A stretch of 64,000 nucleotides of DNA, taken from positions 186,001 to 250,000 of the forward strand of contig CAKPAI010000002.1 of assembly GCA_934133005.1 (NCBI GenBank), in the 5' to 3' direction. The DNA is from an uncultured Clostridia bacterium. Its GTDB lineage: Bacteria > Bacillota > Clostridia > TANB77 > CAG-508. The notes below the pieces were generated by a model. It worked only from the letters and a program-made list of their open reading frames with translations. It was not told the DNA's origin and did not search any database. Position numbers and translations under genes: made by a program. Below, one piece after another: positions 57,433 through 64,000 of this stretch; position 1 is the first letter of the stretch; each line of letters opens with the position of its first letter.

Positions 57433-57506
57433 TGGAGGCGCCACTCAGAATCGGACTGAGGATAAAAGTTTTGCAGACTTCTGCCTTACCACTTGGCTAT
57501 GGCGCC
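57433..57506 (-). tRNA. tRNA-Cys (GCA)
   Basis: GGCGCCA acceptor, TAGCCAAGTGGTAAGGC D-arm, anticodon loop CTGCAAA giving GCA, GTCCGATTC T-loop region, encoded TCCA end. Confidence 0.94.
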
Positions 57507-57572
57507 ATAAATTATTTATACTTTATTATATGCGTAATATATTTAAATATTACCCTTAAAAACAGTAATATT

Positions 57573-57602
57573 ATTATACTGTATATTACCCAAAATTTCA
57601 AG
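57573..57602 (-). promoter_or_regulatory. tRNA-Cys promoter
   Basis: Minus strand: TTGAAA (57601-57596), 17 nt, TATAAT (57578-57573). Confidence 0.75.
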
Positions 57603-57689
57603 AGTTTTTCAATTTATTTTTTATTTTTTTCTGTAGATAATTGACTTTGATGTATTTAAGTTATAAAATATAGCATATATTTTATTTAT

Positions 57690-57730
57690 GAAAGGATATG
57701 TTGCCTTAGTTACAACATATAGATTTTATT
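57690..57730 (+). promoter_or_regulatory. plsX leader: SD separated from the start by a hairpin
   Basis: SD GAAAGGA (57690-57696) is 34 nt from the ATG at 57731. Between them ATATGTTG (57696-57703) and CAACATAT (57713-57720) form a stem with a 9-nt loop. Folding it leaves about 10 nt, a normal SD spacing. Confidence 0.55.
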
Positions 57731-58759
57731 ATGATTATTTTACTTGATGCTATGGGTGGAGATAATGCTCCTGATGCTAATATAAAAGGTGCTGTCGCAG
57801 CAATAAATGAAGTTAAAGCTGAAATTTTATTAATCGGTAAAGAAGAAATTTTACGTTCTAGATTTCAAGAATTATTTGGTAAATCTCCAGAAGAAATTTC
57901 TCCTAGATTAAAAATATATAATGCAACAGAAACAATCGAAATGGAAGATACTCCTACTCTTGCAATAAAACACAAAAAGGATTCTTCTATGGTTGTTGGC
58001 TTCAACTTATTAAAAGAAGGCAAAGGCGATGTATTTATTTCTGCTGGAAATTCAGGTGCTCTTCTTACTGGTGCAACTTTATTAGTTGGTAGAATTAAAG
58101 GTGTTGATAGACCTGCTTTAGCGGGAATTCTTCCATCATACCATAAAAGGTTAGTACTTATGGACTGCGGTTCTAACACTAACTGCAAACCTATCAATTT
58201 GCTTCAATTTGCACAAATGTCTAGCATATATATAAAAGATGCCCTAAAGATTGAAAATCCAGCAATAGGCCTTTTAAACATTGGTACAGAAGAAACAAAA
58301 GGAAATGAATTAGTTAGAGAAAGTTACAATCTTTTAAAAGAAAAATCACCAGAGCTTGGAATCAATTTCATTGGAAATGTCGAAGGTCGTGATGCATTTT
58401 CTGGTAAAGTTGATGCAATTATTGCAGATGGATTTACAGGAAATATATTCTTAAAAACAGTTGAAGGTATGGGAAAAATGATAAAAGTTTCTTTGTCAGA
58501 AAGTTTAAAGAAAAATGTTTTATCAACTATTGCTTCTATTCCAACACTTCCAGCATTAAAAAGATTCAAAAAAATGATGGATTATAAAGAATATGGTGGT
58601 GCACTTTTCTTAGGAGTAAAAAAACCAGTTGTAAAAGCTCATGGTAGTAGTGATGAAAAATTATTCAGATTTACTATAAGACAGGCAGAACAATTTGTTG
58701 AAAATAAAACAGTTGAGAAATTAACATCAGAATTTGAAAAAATGTCCGATAAAAAATAA
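57731..58759 (+). CDS. plsX: Phosphate acyltransferase PlsX
   Basis: Makes acyl-phosphate from acyl-ACP for phospholipid synthesis. The 342-aa product has the N-terminal DAMGGDNAPDANIKGAV, SAGNSGALL, LMDCGSNTNCKP, IGNVEGRDAFSGKVDAIIADGFTGN and HGSSD motifs. In many Firmicutes plsX is in the fapR-plsX-fabD cluster; here it stands alone between tRNA-Cys and a terminator. Confidence 0.96.
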   Translation: MIILLDAMGGDNAPDANIKGAVAAINEVKAEILLIGKEEILRSRFQELFGKSPEEISPRLKIYNATETIEMEDTPTLAIKHKKDSSMVVGFNLLKEGKGDVFISAGNSGALLTGATLLVGRIKGVDRPALAGILPSYHKRLVLMDCGSNTNCKPINLLQFAQMSSIYIKDALKIENPAIGLLNIGTEETKGNELVRESYNLLKEKSPELGINFIGNVEGRDAFSGKVDAIIADGFTGNIFLKTVEGMGKMIKVSLSESLKKNVLSTIASIPTLPALKRFKKMMDYKEYGGALFLGVKKPVVKAHGSSDEKLFRFTIRQAEQFVENKTVEKLTSEFEKMSDKK

Positions 58760-58772
58760 CAATTATTTAGTA

Positions 58773-58810
58773 AAAAATAATGCAAGATTTGTGTCTTGCA
58801 TTATTTTTTT
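58773..58810. terminator. Bidirectional terminator plsX/rplL
   Basis: AATAATGCAAGA-TTTGTG-TCTTGCATTATT stem with T- and A-runs. Confidence 0.9.
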
Positions 58811-58818
58811 ATATAGAA

Positions 58819-59184
58819 TTATTGTAATTCTATAACAGCTCCTACAGCTGTGAATTTGTTCTTTAATTCTTCAGCTTCGTCTTTAGAAACGTTTTCTTTA
58901 ACTGTTTTTGGTGCTCCGTCTACTAAATCTTTAGCTTCTTTTAATCCTAATCCTGTAGCATCTCTTACAACTTTGATTACTTGGATTTTGTTAGCTCCAG
59001 CTTCTTTTAATACAACGTTGAAAGAAGTTTTTTCTTCAGCTGCTGCAGCTCCTGCTCCAGCTACTGGTGCTGCAACTGCTGCTGCAGATACTCCGTATTT
59101 TTCTTCAATTCCTTTTACTAATTCAGCAAGTTCTGCTACTGTTAAAGCATCTATGCTTTCTAATAATTCATCTATTTTTGCCAT
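58819..59184 (-). CDS. rplL: 50S ribosomal protein L7/L12
   Basis: Stalk protein recruiting translation GTPases. The 121-aa product has an N-terminal dimerisation region, an Ala-rich hinge ([17 protein letters not shown]) and the C-terminal [42 protein letters not shown] domain. Last gene of the rplK-rplA / rplJ-rplL block. SD AGGAGG. Confidence 0.97.
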   Translation of the reverse strand: MAKIDELLESIDALTVAELAELVKGIEEKYGVSAAAVAAPVAGAGAAAAEEKTSFNVVLKEAGANKIQVIKVVRDATGLGLKEAKDLVDGAPKTVKENVSKDEAEELKNKFTAVGAVIELQ

Positions 59185-59271
59185 TTTAAATTTCCTCCTT
59201 ATATTTTTATTTTATATTTTGAACTTCTCGTTCTTATTTTCACGGCAATGTGAATTTAATTTTTATTAAAA

Positions 59272-59772
59272 TTAAGCGTTTTCTTTTTGATCTCTAACTT
59301 GATCAAGCGCAACTGCAAGTTTTGTAATATTTCCAAGTAAAGCTCCAGCAAGTTTTGCAAGTAATTCTTGTCTTGATGGTAGTTTTGCAAGTGTTATTAT
59401 TTCTTCTGCAGACATAACTTTACCTTCAATTATTCCACCTTTAATTTTGTAGAAATCATGTGTTTTTGTAAAGTTGTATATTACTTTTGATGGTTCTAGA
59501 TAGTCTTCTTTACCTATAATTATTGCAACTGGTCCTTCTAGAGCCTCGTCTAATTCAGATTCTCCATTTGCATCAAATGCTCTTTTTACTATGTTATTCT
59601 TTATAACTTTGTATTCTGCATTTACTTTTCTAAGTTCAGCTCTTAAGCTTGTTACATCAGTAACATTTATTCCTCTGTAGTCAGCTAAAAGAACTACTTT
59701 TGCTTCTTTTAATTCATTTGCTAATTCTTCAACTTTTGCTTGTTTTTGTGCTATTGTCTTTTCATTTGCCAT
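59272..59772 (-). CDS. rplJ: 50S ribosomal protein L10
   Basis: Stalk base protein binding L7/L12 and 23S rRNA. The 166-aa product has VVLLADYRGINVTDVTSLRAELR and IIKNNIVKRAF-like segments. Preceded by an L10-type leader through which L10(L12) complexes repress the operon in other bacteria. SD AGGAGG. Confidence 0.96.
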   Translation of the reverse strand: MANEKTIAQKQAKVEELANELKEAKVVLLADYRGINVTDVTSLRAELRKVNAEYKVIKNNIVKRAFDANGESELDEALEGPVAIIIGKEDYLEPSKVIYNFTKTHDFYKIKGGIIEGKVMSAEEIITLAKLPSRQELLAKLAGALLGNITKLAVALDQVRDQKENA

Positions 59773-59774
59773 TT

Positions 59775-59905
59775 CTCAATTCACCTCCTGTAAAATATAT
59801 AAAAAATTCCAATCCGTACAGCCACACCACGAGGCTATAAGATTGGAATAATCCGTTCTCATGCCTCGGTAGGACTTATTTTATGCCTACTGTCTTGGGC
59901 TATAT
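59775..59905 (-). ncRNA. L10 leader (autoregulatory mRNA element)
   Basis: The leader between rplA and rplJ has the paired segments CCAAGACAGTAGGCA / TGCC...CCTACCGAGG and ATTCCAATCTTATAGCCTCG / GGATTGGAAT, placed exactly like the Firmicutes L10 leader. Assigned by layout, not by covariance search. Confidence 0.75.
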
Positions 59906-59913
59906 TTCATAAA

Positions 59914-60597
59914 TTATTTTTGGTCAATATACATACTTGGACCCATTGTTGTAGATATTGCTACACTCTTTATATATTGTCCTTTTGCTGCAGCTGGTTT
60001 AGCTTTTATTATAGCTTCGATTATAGTTTTATAATTTTCTACTAATTTTTCTGCTCCAAAAGAAACTTTACCAAATCCTAAGTGAATTATATTACTTTTA
60101 TCTAATCTGTATTCAACTTTTCCTGATTTGATTTCATTTATTGCTTTTGTAACATCCATTGTTACTGTTCCTGATTTAGGATTTGGCATTAATCCTTTTG
60201 GTCCTAATACCTTTCCTAATCTTCCTACAACTCCCATCATATCTGGTGTTGCAACTATTACATCATAGTCAAACCAATTTTCTTTTTCAATTTTTGGTAT
60301 TAACTCTTCTGCTCCTACAAAATCTGCTCCAGCATTTCTTGCTTCGTCAGCTTTTGCACCTTTAGCAAATACTAAAACTTTTTGTGTTTTACCTGTACCA
60401 TTTGGAAGTACTGTTGTACCCCTTACTTGTTGGTCTGCATGTTTTGAATCAACACCTAATTTAACATGTAATTCAACTGTTTCATCAAATTTTGCTTTTG
60501 GCATTTTCTCAATAAGTTCTAGTGCTTCTGCTACTGAATAAAGCTTATTCTTATCTACTAACTTTGCACTCTCGCTATATCTTTTTCCTTGTGCCAT
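59914..60597 (-). CDS. rplA: 50S ribosomal protein L1
   Basis: rRNA-binding L1-stalk protein. The 227-aa product has the typical [36 protein letters not shown] and STTMGPSM motifs. Downstream of rplK. SD AGGAGG. Confidence 0.97.
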   Translation of the reverse strand: MAQGKRYSESAKLVDKNKLYSVAEALELIEKMPKAKFDETVELHVKLGVDSKHADQQVRGTTVLPNGTGKTQKVLVFAKGAKADEARNAGADFVGAEELIPKIEKENWFDYDVIVATPDMMGVVGRLGKVLGPKGLMPNPKSGTVTMDVTKAINEIKSGKVEYRLDKSNIIHLGFGKVSFGAEKLVENYKTIIEAIIKAKPAAAKGQYIKSVAISTTMGPSMYIDQK

Positions 60598-60676
60598 TAT
60601 TTCCTCCTTTTGGTAATTTCGAGTAATTATATTTACTCTCCCAATTTTATTTACTATTTAATAATAATTTAACTTA

Positions 60677-61105
60677 TTACTCTGCAACAACAACACCCAT
60701 AGAACGAGCTGTTCCTTTTACCATACTCATTGCTGCTTCTAATGATGCTGCATTTAAGTCTGGCATTTTTTGTTTAGCTATTTCTTCTACTTGTGCCATA
60801 GTAAGTGTTGCAACTTTTTCTCTATTTGGCTTTCCAGAAGCCTTTTCAATTCCAGCAGCTTTCTTTATTAAAACTGCCATTGGTGGTTCCTTTGTTATAA
60901 ATTCAAAAGATTTATCTTTATATACTGTTATAACAACTGGGATTATTAATCCTGCTTGTTTTGCTGTTCTATCATTAAATTCTTTAACGAATTGCATGAT
61001 GTTAACACCACTACCACCTAAAGCTGGTCCTACTGGTGGAGCTGGTGTTGCCTTTCCTGCAGGTATTTGTAGCTTTATTAAAGTTGAAATTTCTTTTTCT
61101 GCCAT
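60677..61105 (-). CDS. rplK: 50S ribosomal protein L11
   Basis: Part of the GTPase-associated centre and needed for Rel activation. The 142-aa product has [29 protein letters not shown] and the C-terminal [13 protein letters not shown] 61105 has AAAGGAGG at ideal distance; the GTG three codons earlier is too close to it. Confidence 0.97.
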   Translation of the reverse strand: MAEKEISTLIKLQIPAGKATPAPPVGPALGGSGVNIMQFVKEFNDRTAKQAGLIIPVVITVYKDKSFEFITKEPPMAVLIKKAAGIEKASGKPNREKVATLTMAQVEEIAKQKMPDLNAASLEAAMSMVKGTARSMGVVVAE

Positions 61106-61193
61106 TTTTTGCACCTCCTTTAGTATTTATATTGACAAAATAATTTATAAAAAAGAATTAAATGAATAAATCACTCATTCCATTTTAAACAGT

Positions 61194-61751
61194 TTACTTT
61201 ATTTTTCTTGCTTGAGAAAGCTCTAATTCTACTGGAGTTTCTCTACCAAACATTGATACTAGAACTCTGACTTTATGTTTTTCTTTGTTTATTTCTTGTA
61301 CAACTCCAATATAATCTTTAAAAGGCCCATCAATTATTTGTATAGAATCATTAACATCATAATCAATATTGATTTCTGATATTTCAAATCCCATGTTTCT
61401 AATCTCATCCTCTGTAAGTGGAATAGGGTCTGTACCTGAACCAACAAATCCAGTAACTCCTCTAGTATTTCTTACAACATACCAAGTTGCTTCTGTTACA
61501 ATCATTTTTATTAGGACATATCCAGGGAAAACTTTTTTTAAATTGGTTTTTCTTTTTCCATCTTTTATTTCAATTTGTTCTTCCATTGGTACAACTATTT
61601 CAAAGAAATAATCTTCCATTTCTTGATTCTTTACTTTTTTCTCTAAATCAGCCTTTACTTTATTTTCGTAACCAGAATATGTATGTATAACATACCACTT
61701 AGGTTCTAATTCAATATCATTTACGTTTTCTACATTTTCTTCTTGAGACAT
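61194..61751 (-). CDS. nusG: Transcription elongation/antitermination factor NusG
   Basis: Binds RNA polymerase and ribosome/Rho. The 185-aa product has the NGN domain (WYVIHTYSGYENKVKADLEK, FPGYVLIKM, VRNTRGVTGFVG) and a C-terminal KOW domain (IIDGPFKDYIGVVQEINKEKHKVRVLV). Between secE and rplK as usual. Confidence 0.97.
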   Translation of the reverse strand: MSQEENVENVNDIELEPKWYVIHTYSGYENKVKADLEKKVKNQEMEDYFFEIVVPMEEQIEIKDGKRKTNLKKVFPGYVLIKMIVTEATWYVVRNTRGVTGFVGSGTDPIPLTEDEIRNMGFEISEINIDYDVNDSIQIIDGPFKDYIGVVQEINKEKHKVRVLVSMFGRETPVELELSQARKIK

Positions 61752-61778
61752 ATTTTAGACTCCTTCATAATATTCGAC

Positions 61779-62150
61779 TTATTCAGCTTCTGTAGTTTCA
61801 CCTGCAACATCTTGATTTTCTTCTGCTGCATCTACATTTTCTGTAGCTTCATTTGAAGTATCATTTGTTTCATTTGAACTTTCATTATTTGTAGTCGAAT
61901 TTTCTTCAGTTTCAAGATTTTCAACTATTGTTTTTAACTTCTCTACTCCTAAAGAGTTTACCTTTTCGAAGCATACATCTAATGCGAAAACTATTACTCC
62001 AACAACTATAACTATTACAATTACAGCAAGTGTGTTATTAAATAGTTGCTTTGGTGTTGGCCAAATAACTTTTTTAAGTTCTGCTTTAACATCCTTTAGG
62101 AAATGTCTTTCTTTTTTTTCATTAATTTTCTTTTTTGCATCTTTAGGCAT
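61779..62150 (-). CDS. secE: SecE preprotein translocase subunit with an acidic C-tail
   Basis: Clamp subunit of SecYEG. It has a basic N-terminus, the amphipathic FLKDVKAELKKVIWPTPKQL and one membrane helix (about residues 41-63), as in the ~60-75-aa bacterial SecE. About 45 further residues of Glu/Asn/Thr/Ser follow the helix, an unusual acidic, likely disordered tail. Between rpmG and nusG. Confidence 0.93.
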   Translation of the reverse strand: MPKDAKKKINEKKERHFLKDVKAELKKVIWPTPKQLFNNTLAVIVIVIVVGVIVFALDVCFEKVNSLGVEKLKTIVENLETEENSTTNNESSNETNDTSNEATENVDAAEENQDVAGETTEAE

Positions 62151-62169
62151 AATATTTCCCCCTTAAGGA

Positions 62170-62334
62170 TTATTTTGTTTCCTTATGTGTAGTACGTTTT
62201 TGACAGAATTTACAATATTTCACTATTTCTAATCTATCAGTATTGTTTTTCTTATTTTTCTCTGTCATGTAAGTTCTTCTCTTACATTCTGTACATTCTA
62301 ATGTTATCGGTTCTCTTGCTCCTTTAGCAGCCAT
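62170..62334 (-). CDS. rpmG: 50S ribosomal protein L33, zinc-binding form
   Basis: 54-aa ribosomal protein with two Cys pairs (C14/C17 and C41/C44), so the Zn-containing (C+) paralogue. The rest includes [18 protein letters not shown] and [16 protein letters not shown]. It heads the rpmG-secE-nusG-rplKAJL block. SD GGAGG. Confidence 0.95.
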   Translation of the reverse strand: MAAKGAREPITLECTECKRRTYMTEKNKKNNTDRLEIVKYCKFCQKRTTHKETK

Positions 62335-62404
62335 TTTATACACCTCCAGTAAATTGTTATTTCTAAAACTTTATTAAGCGCATGTTATCTACATACGCTT
62401 TAGT

Positions 62405-62433
62405 ATTGTATCATGATTTTAGCTATATGTCAA
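62405..62433 (-). promoter_or_regulatory. Promoter of rpmG-secE-nusG
   Basis: Minus strand: TTGACA (62433-62428), 17 nt, TACAAT (62410-62405). A short hairpin AAGCGTATG/CATGCGCTT lies in the leader near 62375-62400. Confidence 0.85.
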
Positions 62434-62471
62434 CGTTTTACAGCTAATTTTAATTAATTTCCTTATAATTT

Positions 62472-63035
62472 TTATTTTTTCTTTTGAACAGAAAATCCAA
62501 ATTTTCCAATTTTATCTCCTAAAGGATAATATCCACCATTGCTGTATGCAATTAAATCACATTTACTAATATCAAAAGCACCCTTTTCATCAATATATTT
62601 TTCATCTGCATCAATTGATAACACATCTGCTACAAACATATCATGACTTCCCAGTGGTACTATTTCTTTTACTCTACATTCTACAGATACTGGACTCTCC
62701 TTTATTAACGGTACCTTCACAATTTTTGCCTTCTCTTTGGTCAAATGCATTTCTTTGAATTTGTCATAATCTTTTCCACTTCTCACTCCACACCAATCCG
62801 TTGCATAGGCAAGTTTTTCTGTTGTCAAATTTATTACAAATTCTCCACTTTCTTTAATCAATTTATATGAATATCTCTCTGGCCTTACAGAAATATAACA
62901 CATTGCTGGGTTTGTATTTAAAATTCCAGTCCATGCAACAGTCATAATATTTGACTCTTCCATTGTTCCTGAAGTTACCATTACTGCAGGAATTGGATAT
63001 ATAAATGTTCCTGGTTTCCATTGAACTTTTCCCAT
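62472..63035 (-). CDS. Flavin reductase-like (FMN-binding split-barrel) protein
   Basis: 187-aa flavoprotein of the flavin reductase/flavoredoxin-like family. It has PIPAVMVTSGTMEESNIMTVAWTG, NPAMCYISVRPERYSYKLI, FVINLTTEKLAYATDWCGV and GSHDMFVADV. Probably binds FMN and reduces flavin or a small partner; the substrate is unknown. Transcribed alone. SD AAAGGAG. Confidence 0.9.
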   Translation of the reverse strand: MGKVQWKPGTFIYPIPAVMVTSGTMEESNIMTVAWTGILNTNPAMCYISVRPERYSYKLIKESGEFVINLTTEKLAYATDWCGVRSGKDYDKFKEMHLTKEKAKIVKVPLIKESPVSVECRVKEIVPLGSHDMFVADVLSIDADEKYIDEKGAFDISKCDLIAYSNGGYYPLGDKIGKFGFSVQKKK

Positions 63036-63207
63036 AAAAATCTCCTTTACTAAAAATTTCCCTTATTAATTTATTCTTTCTGTTTTAAAATTATAGCACC
63101 TTTTTGATTTTTTTTAAATAGTTATTATAGCCTTATTTGCTAAATATGTTGACTTTTGTAGAAATTTTTATATAATTATCAAAGATTAAATTTAAAAGGA
63201 CTAACTT

Positions 63208-64000
63208 ATGGAAAATTTAGAAGATTTAGAAACAAAAGAAAAACTTTTTCAGGATTTTTTTACATGGCTTTTTAATAATTCTCATGTAAAAAATAAAAAT
63301 ATAAAATTAATATCTGAGATTGATGTAAGTCTTGCTAGAGATTATAATGATCCTTATATATACTATCCTGAACAATTTAATACATTCTTTCAAACTTTAG
63401 CCATGAAACGTTTAGATCGAATAAGTCAACTCTCACTATCAATCAATACTTTTCCAAATACTTTTCATAGTAGACTAGAACATTCCAAAGGTGTGTATAA
63501 TAGAAAACTTGAGGAATTGGTTTACAACTATCAAAAACCTGAATGGAAAAAATATATTGAAGATAACGATTTAAAATTATATTTAATTGCAGAGCTAATA
63601 AAAATTGCAGGACATGACATTGGACATTTTCCATTATCTCATGCTTTTGAAGAACAATTATTTTGTGTTCATGGTCCACATGAAATTTTTGGAAAGCGAA
63701 TAATGTTAGAATCTCCTGAAATTAAGTCAGCTTTATCAAATATCAGTGACGAACTTCCAACTATTTTAGATGAATTATACTCTAACAACCTATTAAATTT
63801 TAAAGCACATGATGAAAGTTCTTATGATGTTGATAGGTTAGATTACGTTTCTAGAGATAGTCTATATGCTGGAAAACATGTATCACTAAAAAACGCAAGA
63901 TATATTTCTTTTCCTGAAGTTTCAAAAAATAATACCTTCGTTGATGCTTACTTACCAGAAGAACTTCATGAAATAGAAAAATTATTACTCGCACGAAAAA
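63208..64000 (+). CDS. HD-superfamily phosphohydrolase (COG1078 type), partial
   Basis: ATG 63208 (SD AAAGGA) opens a frame that runs off the window after 264 codons. Key motifs are RLDRISQLSLS, FHSRLEHSKGVYNRKLEEL, the HD metal motif GHDIGHFPLSHAFE, and YDVDRLDYVSRDSLYAG with another metal-site Asp. These are features of dNTP triphosphohydrolase-like HD proteins. C-terminus not in the window. Confidence 0.9.
   Translation, partial: MENLEDLETKEKLFQDFFTWLFNNSHVKNKNIKLISEIDVSLARDYNDPYIYYPEQFNTFFQTLAMKRLDRISQLSLSINTFPNTFHSRLEHSKGVYNRKLEELVYNYQKPEWKKYIEDNDLKLYLIAELIKIAGHDIGHFPLSHAFEEQLFCVHGPHEIFGKRIMLESPEIKSALSNISDELPTILDELYSNNLLNFKAHDESSYDVDRLDYVSRDSLYAGKHVSLKNARYISFPEVSKNNTFVDAYLPEELHEIEKLLLARK

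Overview
The window is a low-GC, gene-dense stretch from an endospore-forming member of the Bacillota. It is most likely an uncultured gut-type Clostridia: sporulation genes spoIIP, pdaA, yqfC, yqfD and bofA, Firmicutes gene orders (recJ-relA-hisS, era-yqzL-recO, rpmG-secE-nusG-rplKAJL), SD-led starts, and AGA-dominated arginine codons. Most of it is chromosomal core. No phage, IS element or CRISPR array is visible.

Layout. 1-5.2 kb: end of a large FN3-like anchored surface protein, spoIIP, hisS. 5.2-14 kb: MBL hydrolase, relA, recJ, lysS, glgP (all minus). 14-22.8 kb: a stand-alone PG glycosyltransferase, two tRNAs (Tyr, Met/Ile), two unknown proteins, a tetR-acyl-CoA ligase pair, mreB, an L,D-transpeptidase. 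22.9-28.9 kb: lexA, obg, trpS, rpmA/rplU with an L21 leader, rng, pth. 29-36.9 kb: era-yqzL-recO facing a minus-strand operon pdaA-yqfC-yqfD-unknown-ybeY-dgkA-yerB. 37-40 kb: an agr-type quorum-sensing locus with regulator and kinase facing agrB and a 39-aa agrD. 40-46 kb: rluD-type synthase, methyltransferase, a scar of two converging gene tails, a pilin-like/FGE-fold protein, a small XRE regulator, a tiny membrane protein, uvrC. 46-51.9 kb: glmS with its ribozyme, a CaCA-yaaL-bofA operon, serS with an attenuator-like leader, engB. 52-58.8 kb: gltX, rnjA, tRNA-Gly, a CDF transporter, tRNA-Cys, plsX. 58.8-64 kb: rplL, rplJ (L10 leader), rplA, rplK, nusG, secE, rpmG, a flavin reductase and the start of an HD phosphohydrolase.

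Main discovery candidate. By my manual scan of all coding frames (roughly 18,000 codons), CGG occurs in frame only twice: in yqfD and in bofA. In both, the ORF goes wrong exactly at that CGG. Skipping its C (a +1 shift onto GGA) restores the family-typical C-terminus. Both sites read T-CGG-AG, and both genes belong to the mother-cell SigE sporulation regulon in B. subtilis. This suggests CGG is an unassigned or starved codon that acts as a +1 frameshift signal. Sequencing or assembly error and ordinary indels remain alternatives to exclude.

Other points of interest: an AgrD whose predicted thiolactone ring is seven residues instead of five; a DgkA fused to a PAP2-like domain lacking both catalytic histidines; an L27 without the Prp-cleaved N-extension and no prp gene beside it; an RNase E/G lacking the Zn-link; a serS leader resembling a minimal T-box; and a plsX start whose SD appears to be brought close by a hairpin.
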